This document shows, one piece after another, positions 37,233-48,833 of a stretch of 64,000 bases of DNA (position 1 is the stretch's first letter; each line of letters starts with the position of its first letter). Position numbers and translations under genes: made by a program. The DNA is from Rheinheimera salexigens (GTDB lineage Bacteria > Pseudomonadota > Gammaproteobacteria > Enterobacterales > Alteromonadaceae), in NCBI RefSeq assembly GCF_001752395.1, contig NZ_MKEK01000001.1:371466-435465 (forward strand). Direction: 5' to 3'. The notes beneath the pieces were generated by a model. The model searched no databases. It saw nothing but the letters and a program-made list of their open reading frames with translations, and was not told the DNA's origin.

Positions 37233-38582
37233 CTAATCTTCATCTTGCTCTTGTTCATTAACTTGGGCAGCGCTTAGGTCATGCTTTTTGAGTAGTTTAT
37301 ACAAATCTGTCCGGTTTCGCCCAGCTAATTCGGCGGCTCGGGTAACATTACCATCGGTCATTTTTAATACCCGGATTAAATACTGGCGTTCAAACTGATC
37401 TCTAGCTTCGCTTAAGGGCGGCCAATAACTACTATTTTGTGATAAAGCTTGCTCGACTTGCGCTGCGCCAATCACCGGGCTATTGGTCAGTGCTACGCAC
37501 TGTTCTACCACGTTAACCAATTGACGCACATTTCCCGGCCACTTAGCTGTGGCCAGTAATTGCAAAGCATCATCAGAAAAACGGCTAACATCAACCTGAT
37601 GCCGAGCTATGCTTTGTTGCAACACATGCCGGGCTAATAACGGTATATCTTCTGGGCGTTGTTGTAAGGTGGGTAACGGTAAGTTAACAACATTTAAGCG
37701 GTAATATAAATCTTCGCGAAAACTACCATCGGCCATAGCATGCTGTAAATCACGATGGGTCGCTGACAACACCCTAACATCAATGCTAAAGGTTTTAGTG
37801 CTACCCACGGGACGAATTTGTCGCTCTTGCAATACTCGCAGCAATTTAACTTGCAACGGAGCAGGCATATCGCCAATTTCATCTAAAAATAAAGTACCGC
37901 CATCGGCTTCACGAAATAACCCGCCATGCTCGGTTACCGCGCCGGTAAAGGCACCTTTAGTGTGGCCAAACAACTCAGACTCTAATAAATGCTCAGGTAA
38001 GGCACCACAGTTAATAGCCACAAAAGGTTTTTTTGCGCGTGGGCTGGCTTTATGAATGGCTTTGGCCAGTAATTCTTTACCAGTACCACTGGCGCCAGTA
38101 ATTAATACACTAACATCGCGTTGCGCGACCCGATAAGCCTGTTCTAATACGTCTTCCATTACTTTGGCACGGGTCACTATTTCACTACGCCATTCGGCTT
38201 GCTCCGGTACAGACTGACGCACTGCCCGATGCAAAATGTCCCGTAACTCAGCATGATTTAAGGGCTTGGTTAAAAAACCAAATACACCGCGCTGAGTTGC
38301 CGCTACCGCTTCTGGAATAGAGCCATGTGCTGTCATTAATACGACCGGTAATCCAGCATAGCGTTTAGCAATTTCATCAAATAAGCTCATGCCATCTAAA
38401 CCGGGCATACGCAAATCACTTAACACCACATCGGGCGAATGCTTGGGCAATAAGGTTAAAGCGGTCTCGGCGCTATCGGCACTAAACACCTGATAACCTT
38501 CGCCTTCTAAGCGTAACGTTAATAAGCGTAATAAGCTTGGATCATCATCAACAAGCAGTAAGCGTGGCTTAGGGCTGGCCAT
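37233..38582 (-). CDS. glrR: Sigma-54-dependent response regulator GlrR
   Basis: 449 residues: receiver domain (about 1-120; V-D-D-D, phospho-acceptor D in V-L-S-D-L-R-M-P), AAA+ domain (about 140-370; Walker A G-A-S-G-T-G-K-E, sigma-54 contact G-A-F-T-G-A, G-G-T-L-F-L-D-E) and a Fis-type helix-turn-helix (about 410-440; G-N-V-T-R-A-A-E-L-A-G-R-N-R-T-D-L-Y). In enterics GlrR/QseF activates the glmY small-RNA gene and rpoE. ATG 38582 overlaps the upstream qseG by 14 bases. The operon order kinase-lipoprotein-regulator matches glrK-qseG-glrR. Confidence 0.92.
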   Translation of the reverse strand: MASPKPRLLLVDDDPSLLRLLTLRLEGEGYQVFSADSAETALTLLPKHSPDVVLSDLRMPGLDGMSLFDEIAKRYAGLPVVLMTAHGSIPEAVAATQRGVFGFLTKPLNHAELRDILHRAVRQSVPEQAEWRSEIVTRAKVMEDVLEQAYRVAQRDVSVLITGASGTGKELLAKAIHKASPRAKKPFVAINCGALPEHLLESELFGHTKGAFTGAVTEHGGLFREADGGTLFLDEIGDMPAPLQVKLLRVLQERQIRPVGSTKTFSIDVRVLSATHRDLQHAMADGSFREDLYYRLNVVNLPLPTLQQRPEDIPLLARHVLQQSIARHQVDVSRFSDDALQLLATAKWPGNVRQLVNVVEQCVALTNSPVIGAAQVEQALSQNSSYWPPLSEARDQFERQYLIRVLKMTDGNVTRAAELAGRNRTDLYKLLKKHDLSAAQVNEQEQDED

Positions 38583-39174
38583 TATTATCCTCAAGCGGCG
38601 GTTGATTAAGCTGAGCCTCAATTTGGGTTAAGGCATCAATTTTCTTTTGTAATTCTTTATTGGTTTTTTGTAAGCGTTCAATATTGTCGTGCTGTTGGGC
38701 ATTCAGTCGGGTTAATGCACTTACTGCTGACTCTGCTTCTAATAGCTTTTGATTAAAGGCCAGATCCCAGCTAAAAAGAGCAGCGAGTGAAGGCGGTAAT
38801 TTATTCAGCTTGTCGGATAATAGCATTTGTTGTTTTAGTCGAGTTAAATACGGCGTGTCAGGATGCAATTGCAAAATAGTACGTTTTAACTCTGTTACCG
38901 CATCCGTTACTTCAAGCGGGCTTAACTGCTCGCGCTCGTCGGCCACTTGGTTTAACAGTTCAGCACGATACTGGATCCAGGCTTGTAACGTTTCAGGACT
39001 GTTATCAATAGCTAATACGGGCTCAATAGCTGGGGTTGGCTCCACTATTGGCGGTAACTCTGGCTGAGAGTTTTCCGGTTCAGCTTCAACCGAGATTGGT
39101 TTAAGTGGAGCGAGCTGACAGCCACTTAGCACACTTAGCAATATTACCGCCACGAGCGGTAAGAATAATTTCAT
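38569..39174 (-). CDS. qseG: QseG/YfhG-like lipoprotein
   Basis: 201 residues. Lipobox L-S-G-C at about residue 19, a Pro/Glu-rich linker (30-55), then a helical region with heptads toward the C-terminus (about 145-190). It sits between the kinase and the regulator, as YfhG/QseG does in enterics, where it is an outer-membrane lipoprotein that stimulates the kinase. The start overlaps the glrK stop in an ATGA arrangement, and its end overlaps glrR by 14 bases. Similarity is mostly positional and architectural. Confidence 0.78.
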   Translation of the reverse strand: MKLFLPLVAVILLSVLSGCQLAPLKPISVEAEPENSQPELPPIVEPTPAIEPVLAIDNSPETLQAWIQYRAELLNQVADEREQLSPLEVTDAVTELKRTILQLHPDTPYLTRLKQQMLLSDKLNKLPPSLAALFSWDLAFNQKLLEAESAVSALTRLNAQQHDNIERLQKTNKELQKKIDALTQIEAQLNQPPLEDNNGQP

Positions 39175-40589
39175 GATAATTTTTCCTCTAACAGTGGCAA
39201 GCGAACGCGAATACAGACATCGGCATATATCACGTCGACAATGTCAGCATGGCCACCTAATAATCGAGCACAATCAGCAACAATAGACAAACCTAAGCCA
39301 GAGCCTTGCACCGCATCAAACCTAGGGGTAGTGCCGCGTTGAAACGGTTCAAATAACGAATGCCGCAAAGCGGTTGGTATCGGGTTGCCATTGTTAGCCA
39401 CATCTAACACTAACTGATGCTCTTGTTGATATAACTTAACCCAAACCGGGCTGGACTGACTACCATAAGCCTGAGCATTATTAATTAAGTTATCTAGTAT
39501 ACGTCTAAACAAAGTCGCATCGGTGAAAATTGCACTAAGTTGGCAATCTAATTCAATAACTTGCTCGCGTTGTTGTAACGATAACGCATGATCAGCAAAG
39601 CAGTCTGTAAATAATTGTTGTGGCGACAGCCAATCCGGCTCGGGTTTAGCTTGTTGTAGTAATCGGTTATAGTCTAATAATTGCTCGGTTAATAAGCTTA
39701 GTCTATCGGCACTGCCATTTAATAAGCCCACCACTTCTAATTGCTGGGGATTTAAAGGCCCTACTAACTGCTCGGTTAATAACGCACAACCTTCACGAAT
39801 ACTGGATAATGGCGTTTTTAGTTCATGTGAGGCATGGCGCAATAAAATTAAGCGTAAGGCTTCTAATTGCTGTAACCGCGAGCTTAACCAGCGTAACTGC
39901 TCACCTAGTTCGGTTAGCTCTCGCGGACCGACTAGCTTTTCATCCGGAAATTGATGTTGCTGGCCAATGGCACGGATCATAATATCTAATTTTTTAACCG
40001 GCGCAGCAATGCGGCCAGAAGCCCACAACACCAATAGCAAGGTAATTATCACTAACACCACGGTTTGCCATGCTAGCTGTTGCTGGCTTTCCACCACAAA
40101 GCTTTGCTGAGCTTGTAGATTTTGCTCTAGCATTGACCACACAGTTTGCGTGAGCTGCTGTTGTTGCTGCCTAAATTGCAGAATAACGGGTTCTAATTGT
40201 TTACTGTCTAACTGCTGAAAACGCGATTGCAGTAGCTGTAACTGTTGCCGTTGTAATTGGCAAAGCTCAGTTTGCTGAACATTATTACAAACTTGCTGTA
40301 ATAACTGTTGGTAATTATCTAAATGATTAGCGGCTACTTTGGCCAACGCAGGCGTTTTAACAACAGCAAATTGGCGTACGGCGCGCTCAATATCCACCAC
40401 CATGTTTTGCATATTTTCGACCCGGCGCACACTGGATATAGCCGACTCAGCTTCAGCGACTGCATATTGGCTAACGCCATTTAAGGCGGTGTAGCTTTGC
40501 CATAACAAAACCGCGACCGGAATTAAGGCCATAAAAAAGCTTAAGATAACTAATTGCCTAAGTGAGGCCGTTTGCAAAGAATTGCGCAT
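39171..40589 (-). CDS. glrK: Sensor histidine kinase GlrK
   Basis: 472 residues: membrane helix (about 14-32), a Gln-rich helical periplasmic region, second helix (about 172-190), HAMP, dimerisation domain with the phospho-accepting His in R-H-A-S-H-E-L-K-T-P-L-S-S, and an ATPase domain with N-L-I-N-N-A-Q-A-Y-G and G-S-G-L-G-L-S-I-V. Partner of the sigma-54 regulator two genes downstream; in enterics the system senses envelope stress. First gene of the operon. Confidence 0.9.
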   Translation of the reverse strand: MRNSLQTASLRQLVILSFFMALIPVAVLLWQSYTALNGVSQYAVAEAESAISSVRRVENMQNMVVDIERAVRQFAVVKTPALAKVAANHLDNYQQLLQQVCNNVQQTELCQLQRQQLQLLQSRFQQLDSKQLEPVILQFRQQQQQLTQTVWSMLEQNLQAQQSFVVESQQQLAWQTVVLVIITLLLVLWASGRIAAPVKKLDIMIRAIGQQHQFPDEKLVGPRELTELGEQLRWLSSRLQQLEALRLILLRHASHELKTPLSSIREGCALLTEQLVGPLNPQQLEVVGLLNGSADRLSLLTEQLLDYNRLLQQAKPEPDWLSPQQLFTDCFADHALSLQQREQVIELDCQLSAIFTDATLFRRILDNLINNAQAYGSQSSPVWVKLYQQEHQLVLDVANNGNPIPTALRHSLFEPFQRGTTPRFDAVQGSGLGLSIVADCARLLGGHADIVDVIYADVCIRVRLPLLEEKLS

Positions 40590-40701
40590 AAGAATTTTTC
40601 GTTTCAGTTATGACAACGACCATGACTAATGATTGATGCCTGTAGCATACATTAATACTGAAGCTTGTAGCATAACGGTTTTGGGTCAAGGAAAAAAAGG
40701 C

Positions 40702-40752
40702 AAAAAAAAGGCCAGTGGGGTACTGGCCAAAAACTTCAACCCTAAGGTTGAA
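40702..40752 (-). terminator. Two hairpins downstream of the small membrane protein gene
   Basis: Nearest the gene is TTCAACC-CTAA-GGTTGAA (40735-40752). Beyond it GGCCAGT/ACTGGCC (40710-40728) is followed on the minus strand by T8, a canonical rho-independent terminator. Confidence 0.82.
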
Positions 40753-40780
40753 ATATGGGAACTGTTAAATTTGTTACAAG

Positions 40781-40993
40781 TTAAGCGGCTTCAGCTAAAT
40801 ACGCCGCTTGTGGTTGAGCTAATGCCACTGGGTATTGCAGTACCGGAGCCATGGCTGGAGTAACTGAAGTGAACTGTGCTTGCTCCCAAGCTAATACGCT
40901 GTCGTTATGTAAGTTCACCCGGCGCAGCATATTAATCACTACTGCAACATTGGCTAGCAGAAACATAACTGTACCTAATAAAAATAAATCCAT
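40781..40993 (-). CDS. Small single-helix membrane protein
   Basis: 70 residues: one N-terminal membrane helix (about 3-22, L-F-L-L-G-T-V-M-F-L-L-A-N-V-A-V-V-I-N-M) and an Ala/Pro/Gln-rich tail. Not recognised. Supported as a gene by GGAGG six bases before ATG 40993 and by a strong terminator just past its stop. It stands alone between the glrK operon and add. The overlapping plus-strand frame (40633-40863) is considered a shadow. Confidence 0.65.
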   Translation of the reverse strand: MDLFLLGTVMFLLANVAVVINMLRRVNLHNDSVLAWEQAQFTSVTPAMAPVLQYPVALAQPQAAYLAEAA

Positions 40994-41005
40994 AACATCC
41001 TCCAA

Positions 41006-41357
41006 AATACGGCTAATTGCCTTCTAACTGTCAGAAGCAACATCTGGCAAAGACACTATTGTTTGGCGGTACCTGTTTATAATTACGCGCCTTAAACTTT
41101 GTGTTTGCGACATGCTGCTGCGCTGTCGTTGCTATAGATAATGCAACGCCTATGCCAACTTTATTGTTTAATAGTTTAATCAGCAAAAACAGATAGTTAG
41201 GTTTTATTTTTAATGGTAGGAAGTGAAACTGAACCTAAGCCTAGCTTTTACTGTCGCAGTTTGGAGACAGTAAAGCAGGCTTAAATAATTATATGATATA
41301 TTTCAATGACTTAGTGTGTATGCAATTGGCGACACTTATTTTAAGTAGCTGATTTAA
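41006..41357. other. Intergenic region between add and small membrane protein gene
   Basis: 352 bases without a gene. A hairpin GCTTTTACTGTC / GACAGTAAAGC (41244-41276) lies about 80 bases past the add stop and may be its terminator, although no T-run follows. The remainder should carry the promoter of the small membrane protein. Confidence 0.45.
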
Positions 41358-42584
41358 TTATATAAATCCATACTTGGTAGCAACGCGATCAAAGTAGTGT
41401 AAGCACTGTTTAGCGTATTCTCGCTTCTCGACATAGTTACCCGGGAAAAAGCTTTTCTTAAAACCATAAGCAACCATGTCTTTTAAGCGCTTAATAGGCA
41501 CATCAAAGTTATCTAAAGCCAGTTGATACTCATTACTGACGGTGGTGTTTGACACTAAACGATTATCGGTACAAATCACTGTCGCCATGCGATTTTCTAG
41601 CATATCTTTAAATTTATGCTGTTTAATATCAGTAATCAGTGGGTTGGTTTGCAAGTTACTGGTTAAGCATACTTCTATCGCAATGCGCTTATCAGCAATA
41701 TAAGACGCTAAGTTACGAATATAAGCTGCTTTATCGGTAATGCTGGGGTCCGAAATCATTTCTGGCATAAACATCGAATAACCATGGCCAATGCGGTCGG
41801 CATAGCATTCGGTGATAGCTTCAAACACGCTTTCAGCGCCGTAGGCTTCACCGGCGTGTAAGGTTTTAAGTAAAAAGTGTTGATGAGCATATTCATACAC
41901 TTCTTTAAACTTACTAGCAGGATAGCCCGATTCTTGCCCGGCTAAATCTAAACCAACGATAGGTATACCCGCTTCGTCACGCAAACGGACACTGGCTCGC
42001 ACTAACTCCATAGCGGCAAGTTTAATCACATCCATTGGTTCAAAGTCGCGCATTAACTGAAATAAATTGGTGTAATAAGGCGAAAAACCTTTATCGCCAA
42101 ACATGCGCATGGCGCAGTTAATAATACCGTAAGCAAAGGGTGGCTTATCGCCACCTAATACAGCTTTACTACAATTGTATTCTTGCATGGCCTGCTTTAA
42201 ACCATCGTTAACCGCATGCATAACCCGATCAAAATTAATACCGTTGGGTAAATCAATTAATAGCTGCGGCGCAAAGCGGACTTCAATATAGTTAACGCCT
42301 TCATTTTGATTGTCTATTGCTAGCTCATAGGCGGCTTGTTGCAGGTTTTCCATATCGCGTAATACGGCACAGGTATATTGAAAGCAATGTAAATACTCGC
42401 CTAAGTTGGCGTATTTATCTTTAAATACCAATTGCTTCATACCCTCAACCGTATTTGACGGTAGCTTGGTATTGGTTCGTTTTGCCATAGCAATTAAGCT
42501 TTCTAAGCGTAAGCTACCATCTAAGTGCAGATGTAAATCTGATTTAGGCATTTCTTTGATAAATTCAGCTGAATAGCGCGCCAT
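41358..42584 (-). CDS. add: Adenosine deaminase
   Basis: 408 residues. Zinc-binding H-L-H-L-D-G-S at about 18-24, second site L-K-T-L-H-A-G-E, the catalytic region with C-L-T-S-N-L, and the C-terminal V-I-C-T-D-N-R-L where the last metal ligand Asp is kept but the common D-D-P reads D-N-R. Converts adenosine and deoxyadenosine to inosine forms in purine salvage. It is longer than the usual ~335 residues because of an insertion around 45-70 and 150-190. GGAG lies before the ATG. Specificity for adenosine is the likely but not proven assignment. Confidence 0.82.
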   Translation of the reverse strand: MARYSAEFIKEMPKSDLHLHLDGSLRLESLIAMAKRTNTKLPSNTVEGMKQLVFKDKYANLGEYLHCFQYTCAVLRDMENLQQAAYELAIDNQNEGVNYIEVRFAPQLLIDLPNGINFDRVMHAVNDGLKQAMQEYNCSKAVLGGDKPPFAYGIINCAMRMFGDKGFSPYYTNLFQLMRDFEPMDVIKLAAMELVRASVRLRDEAGIPIVGLDLAGQESGYPASKFKEVYEYAHQHFLLKTLHAGEAYGAESVFEAITECYADRIGHGYSMFMPEMISDPSITDKAAYIRNLASYIADKRIAIEVCLTSNLQTNPLITDIKQHKFKDMLENRMATVICTDNRLVSNTTVSNEYQLALDNFDVPIKRLKDMVAYGFKKSFFPGNYVEKREYAKQCLHYFDRVATKYGFI

Positions 42585-42936
42585 AAAAGCTCCGAGACAA
42601 TAAACAGATGGGGTTAGTTTATCGCACTAGGCTAAATTACAGTAGGCTTAGCAAGTTAAAAGTATGGGTAACTAATGTATAAAGCAGTAAATATTAGCTT
42701 ATATTTGGTAGTAGCTATAGTTAAATGCTCGGTAGAGGCAGCTTTTGGTGTTAGGAACAAGTGCTTTCAATGTGTACTGAGCAAGGAAAAAAGCCGAAAC
42801 ATCAGGTTTTGGTTTAGGTTAGCGTATGGTAAACGGTAACGACTTGTATGTGCAATTAGGTTTAAGTTATCAACGTATTACTTGGAAGCTACAACCTGCA
42901 GATCATACAAAACCTGCAGGTTGTGTGTAATAACTA
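42585..42936. other. Intergenic region with hairpin, between add and lipoprotein gene
   Basis: 352 bases. Contains ACAACCTGCAG / CTGCAGGTTGT (42891-42901 and 42914-42924), 13 bases past the stop of the lipoprotein gene and a plausible terminator. A 34-codon frame at 42826-42930 overlaps it and is not called. Confidence 0.5.
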
Positions 42937-45060
42937 CTAATCAACCATTACTTTAGGTGGTAGCTGCATAAGTGGAGTTAAATTTACTGCAGCAGGAAGA
43001 TCATTATTTCTGACACTGGTATAACTGTCAATTGGAATCAATTCAACTGTACCATCATTGCTTACTACAACTTCAAACACTAGCCAAGTATTGTTAATGC
43101 CGCTGGTTTCATCGTCTTCAGAGGGCGAAAATACATAACTTATACCATTTAATAAAACCTCAACCCGAGTTGGCGATTGATAAATAGTACCTGAGCCAGA
43201 ATAATGATGAACTGAGTAGATATATCTACCAGGCAAAGGGAATCTTGGGATTGTTAAAATTTCCGGACCGTAACTGCTAGTATCATCTACATCTAGATAC
43301 ATGGTTACACCTTCGACTGTGGATGAGCTACGAGCATAATAGATATGGAAGCGGTCAGTTAAACTGTCAGCTATTGTGGGCCCTTTAAAGTGAGTGTCTA
43401 AATCTCTAGGGTTAGCACCCCAAGTTAGGCTTACTATCATCGCACCTTGATCTGTTGTCAGGCAGTTATTTAAATTAACATTTCCTGCAGCCACATTCAC
43501 TCGCATGGTATTACTTTGACCATCAGCATCACGAATTGATAATAATACTTCACTGTTGGGTCTTACAGCGATGCTGAACTCACCAGTGACATTAGTGTAA
43601 GCCACTGAACGACCAATATAGTTAACGCCGTCAGATATCATGCGAACCCCTGCAACAGGTAACTGAGTTTGGTTATCTATTGCGCAACCTGAAATATTAA
43701 CTGATTCAAATAAATAGTCAGCGTTCCAAGTGGAGAAATGCGTTACTTCGCCAGCATAGTATTTACGGTTTTGGTCATCACTTATTAATTGTGCTTCACC
43801 CTCAACATCCCAAATACCCGTTTGTTCATTAAAATGTATTAACGGAATGGTAGCTGGTGGATTTACACCACGGGCAGCAAGTGGAATACGAATTTGAGCC
43901 TTAGAACCTTCAGCCAACTGTAGAGGGTTATTATTGGAATCACTAAAAACCGCATTTAAAGCGCCAAAAGATTCAAATACCATTTCCTCGCCACTATCTG
44001 GGTCAATGGCTAGATAATATCCAGGCATAATTGCTGGATCTGACGAAGCATCAATATTGGTTATTGCTGCAGTAATCTGACCATTATATATTGCACCTTG
44101 ACCGTCCACAAAGGCATTTGCAGGTAATGTGATGCGTAATGCTGTATTTGGATCTATGATCTCTTTCGCTTCATTAGCAGCAAATGTCTCTGTAAAATCG
44201 ACTTTTAACATGCCAATGCTAACGGTCGTATCAGGATTTAGTTCACTAGTGCGAACAACCTCTGAACGAGTTACATAATTATCCGCAGTTGCTCGCAGAG
44301 TGATACGGTCGAAATACCCCACACCTTTTACAGAAAAATCACCATTATCATCAGATAATACTGTTTGAATAATAACTGGCTCACTATCTTGGTTTAAGAC
44401 GAAGACTTCAACTTGTGCGCCATTTAAAGCCACACCAGTGTTATATGCATTTACCCGACCACTAATTTGACCAAAAGTAGAGCAGTTAACTTCTAAGTTG
44501 TTAACGTTTTCTGTTATTACAATATTCTGCGGTGTGATTGTGCAATTGTGGCCAATCGCTGGCGGTAAGTTAAAATCTATTTCATTACCATAAACAAAGG
44601 TATGCGGTAAGGTAAAGTTGTCATCGCCATTAATTTCAGTGCTATCTGTTTGTGCACCGTAGCTGTATTGTAAGGTTATAGGTCGCTCTAAGCCCGTAGC
44701 AGTGCCACTAACGTTATACTGCAAATTAGTACAAGAAATCGCAACGTTATTAATATCGGCATTGGCAAAAGTAATAGTGCTTGCACTAGAAACTTGACAA
44801 CTCTGGCCATTGGGCTGAGAGGTGATACTTAGATTAACACTTGTACCACTGGTGAATTGACTACCAAGGCTGATATTGCCGCTGTTGTTAATCGTTATAT
44901 TATTGGTATTAACGGCCAAGACTAATGTGCCATTCAGACCTGAAACGGTACCAGATAATTTATAAAGAGAATCCGGTGTATTATCTTTATCTGAACCACC
45001 ACATGCTGCCAGTATGGCAACCATTGCAGCAGTTGATAGCCACTTCATTGATATATTCAT
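42937..45060 (-). CDS. Large surface lipoprotein with DUF2135-like C-terminus
   Basis: 707 residues. Lipobox L-A-A-C-G-G-S near residue 20, two or three short beta repeats of the type L-S-G-T-V-S-G-L-N-G-T-L-V-L (about 33-195), a carboxypeptidase-regulatory-like domain (about 198-285), a middle beta region, a second such domain near 460-525, and a C-terminal segment with S-L-T-W-G-A-N-P-R-D-L-D-T-H (about 545-660), as in YfaP/DUF2135 proteins. Probably a cell-surface adhesion or anchoring protein (inference). Stands alone with its own promoter region; GGATG precedes the ATG. Confidence 0.75.
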   Translation of the reverse strand: MNISMKWLSTAAMVAILAACGGSDKDNTPDSLYKLSGTVSGLNGTLVLAVNTNNITINNSGNISLGSQFTSGTSVNLSITSQPNGQSCQVSSASTITFANADINNVAISCTNLQYNVSGTATGLERPITLQYSYGAQTDSTEINGDDNFTLPHTFVYGNEIDFNLPPAIGHNCTITPQNIVITENVNNLEVNCSTFGQISGRVNAYNTGVALNGAQVEVFVLNQDSEPVIIQTVLSDDNGDFSVKGVGYFDRITLRATADNYVTRSEVVRTSELNPDTTVSIGMLKVDFTETFAANEAKEIIDPNTALRITLPANAFVDGQGAIYNGQITAAITNIDASSDPAIMPGYYLAIDPDSGEEMVFESFGALNAVFSDSNNNPLQLAEGSKAQIRIPLAARGVNPPATIPLIHFNEQTGIWDVEGEAQLISDDQNRKYYAGEVTHFSTWNADYLFESVNISGCAIDNQTQLPVAGVRMISDGVNYIGRSVAYTNVTGEFSIAVRPNSEVLLSIRDADGQSNTMRVNVAAGNVNLNNCLTTDQGAMIVSLTWGANPRDLDTHFKGPTIADSLTDRFHIYYARSSSTVEGVTMYLDVDDTSSYGPEILTIPRFPLPGRYIYSVHHYSGSGTIYQSPTRVEVLLNGISYVFSPSEDDETSGINNTWLVFEVVVSNDGTVELIPIDSYTSVRNNDLPAAVNLTPLMQLPPKVMVD

Positions 45061-45373
45061 AAAACATCCATTTAAATTCTAAAGTTTATTAATAAATTAT
45101 TTTAAGCAGGTATTCTTACCTGCAATAAACATAAAATATGCAGTTCCTTTTATGGGAGCATATTCAAAAGCGAGATGTTATCAGAAAGAATAAATTATTT
45201 GAAATATTTAATTTTTAAATAAGAATATTAATATGATTCAAATAAGTAGATGCTAGATAGTTGTTTAAGTGTAAAAAACGAAATAAATAAACAGGGTTAT
45301 TTGATGATTTGAATATGTAGCTAAAACTGGGAAGTGAAAACAAAAGAGGTGAAAAATAAGATGTTTGTAGAAA
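45061..45373. other. Intergenic region upstream of lipoprotein gene
   Basis: 313 bases, strongly AT-rich. Holds GCAGGTA-TTCT-TACCTGC (45106-45123), 46 bases before the lipoprotein start, a possible 5'-UTR hairpin or operator. The tRNA-Leu 3' trailer enters from the right. Confidence 0.45.
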
Positions 45374-45460
45374 TGGTGCCCGGGGCCGGACTTGAACCGG
45401 CATGCCCTTTCGAGCGAGGGATTTTAAATCCCTTGTGTCTACCGATTTCACCACCCGGGC
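45374..45460 (-). tRNA. tRNA-Leu (anticodon UAA)
   Basis: 87 bases including an encoded CCA. Acceptor stem GCCCGGG/CCCGGGC, D-arm GGTGAAATCGGTAGACAC, anticodon stem AGGGA/TCCCT around loop TTTAAAA (anticodon TAA), a long variable arm (CGCTCGAAAGGGCATG region) as in class II tRNAs, and T-loop GTTCAAGTC. It reads UUA/UUG, heavily used in this genome. Confidence 0.95.
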
Positions 45461-45887
45461 AGAGTTGCTGCGTATTAATACGCTTGGTCAGACGGCGCAC
45501 ATAGTATTTAACCTTGAACTAAGATGCAAGCGATTTTCTGCATAAGATCACTAAGTTGCTATCAACTGCTTATTTTTTGATAGATTTAGTAAGGGTGCAG
45601 CATTAATTGGCTATAAAATAAACACACTGTATAGCAGGGCAAAATTAAGACCATATATTGCTAGCCAATGCTGGACCAGAACATAAAAAGCTTTTGCACT
45701 GCAAAATAGGGCTGAACATTAGCGTCGTTTAGTTAGCCAATTTAAAGTCTAACTGGCAAATATCAATTAAACTTTAAAATTTGGCCATCTACACTGTTGC
45801 AGTTAAAAAATAACCATGTTATTACTAATGACGTTGCTGCAGCTTGAACCTGCAATTTTAAACACTAGTAAACCTTAAAGAGCCATT
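45461..45887. other. Intergenic region upstream of the leu leader
   Basis: 427 bases between tRNA-Leu (minus) and the leu leader peptide (plus). It must contain the leu operon promoter and the tRNA promoter. I saw no other gene and no clear operator. Confidence 0.5.
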
Positions 45888-45965
45888 ATGAATTTTAATC
45901 GTCACGTTTCTATTATTAGCCTCCTCGTACTCCTCATTGGTGTGCGGGGCGCTGCTTATTGGTAA
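45888..45965 (+). CDS. leuL: leu operon leader peptide
   Basis: 25 codons plus stop, too short for standard gene calling. It contains four CTC leucine codons around a GTA (C-T-C C-T-C G-T-A C-T-C C-T-C). CTC is rare in neighbouring genes, which favour TTA, so ribosome stalling would report charged tRNA-Leu for that codon. A terminator follows 22 bases later and leuA after that, the classic attenuation layout. Confidence 0.9.
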   Translation: MNFNRHVSIISLLVLLIGVRGAAYW

Positions 45966-45987
45966 AAATGTAACGATACTAATAAAC

Positions 45988-46016
45988 AAAACCCCGTGCC
46001 ATTGGCCGGGGTTTTT
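45988..46016 (+). terminator. leu attenuator terminator
   Basis: AAAACCCCG, 10-base loop, CGGGGTTTTT, between the leader peptide and leuA. When leucyl-tRNA is plentiful this hairpin should stop transcription before leuABCD. Confidence 0.9.
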
Positions 46017-46078
46017 GCTTTTTTATCCCGCCAAAAATGCGCCAACTAACCGATACAAACCGGAACAGGACACATAAC

Positions 46079-48831
<2,753 letters not shown>

Positions 48832-48833
48832 CC

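Noticed and set aside
40633..40863. 76-codon plus-strand frame opposite the small membrane protein gene
   Set aside because: It runs through the terminator hairpins and poly-A tract of the opposite gene; the minus-strand frame has the better ribosome-binding site and membrane helix.
41110..41150. Another GCTGCGCTGTCGTTGC segment in the add spacer
   Set aside because: It shares words with attC 1 but has no inverted-repeat partner or core site.
42826..42930. 34-codon plus-strand frame after a GCGT-ATG, ending in the terminator hairpin
   Set aside because: It could be a barrel-protein remnant, but there is no ribosome-binding site, it overlaps the hairpin of the opposite gene, and nothing upstream in frame supports a pseudogene.
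45215..45454. 79-codon frame overlapping tRNA-Leu on the minus strand
   Set aside because: It begins inside the tRNA gene and continues through AT-rich noncoding sequence; no ribosome-binding site or recognisable product.
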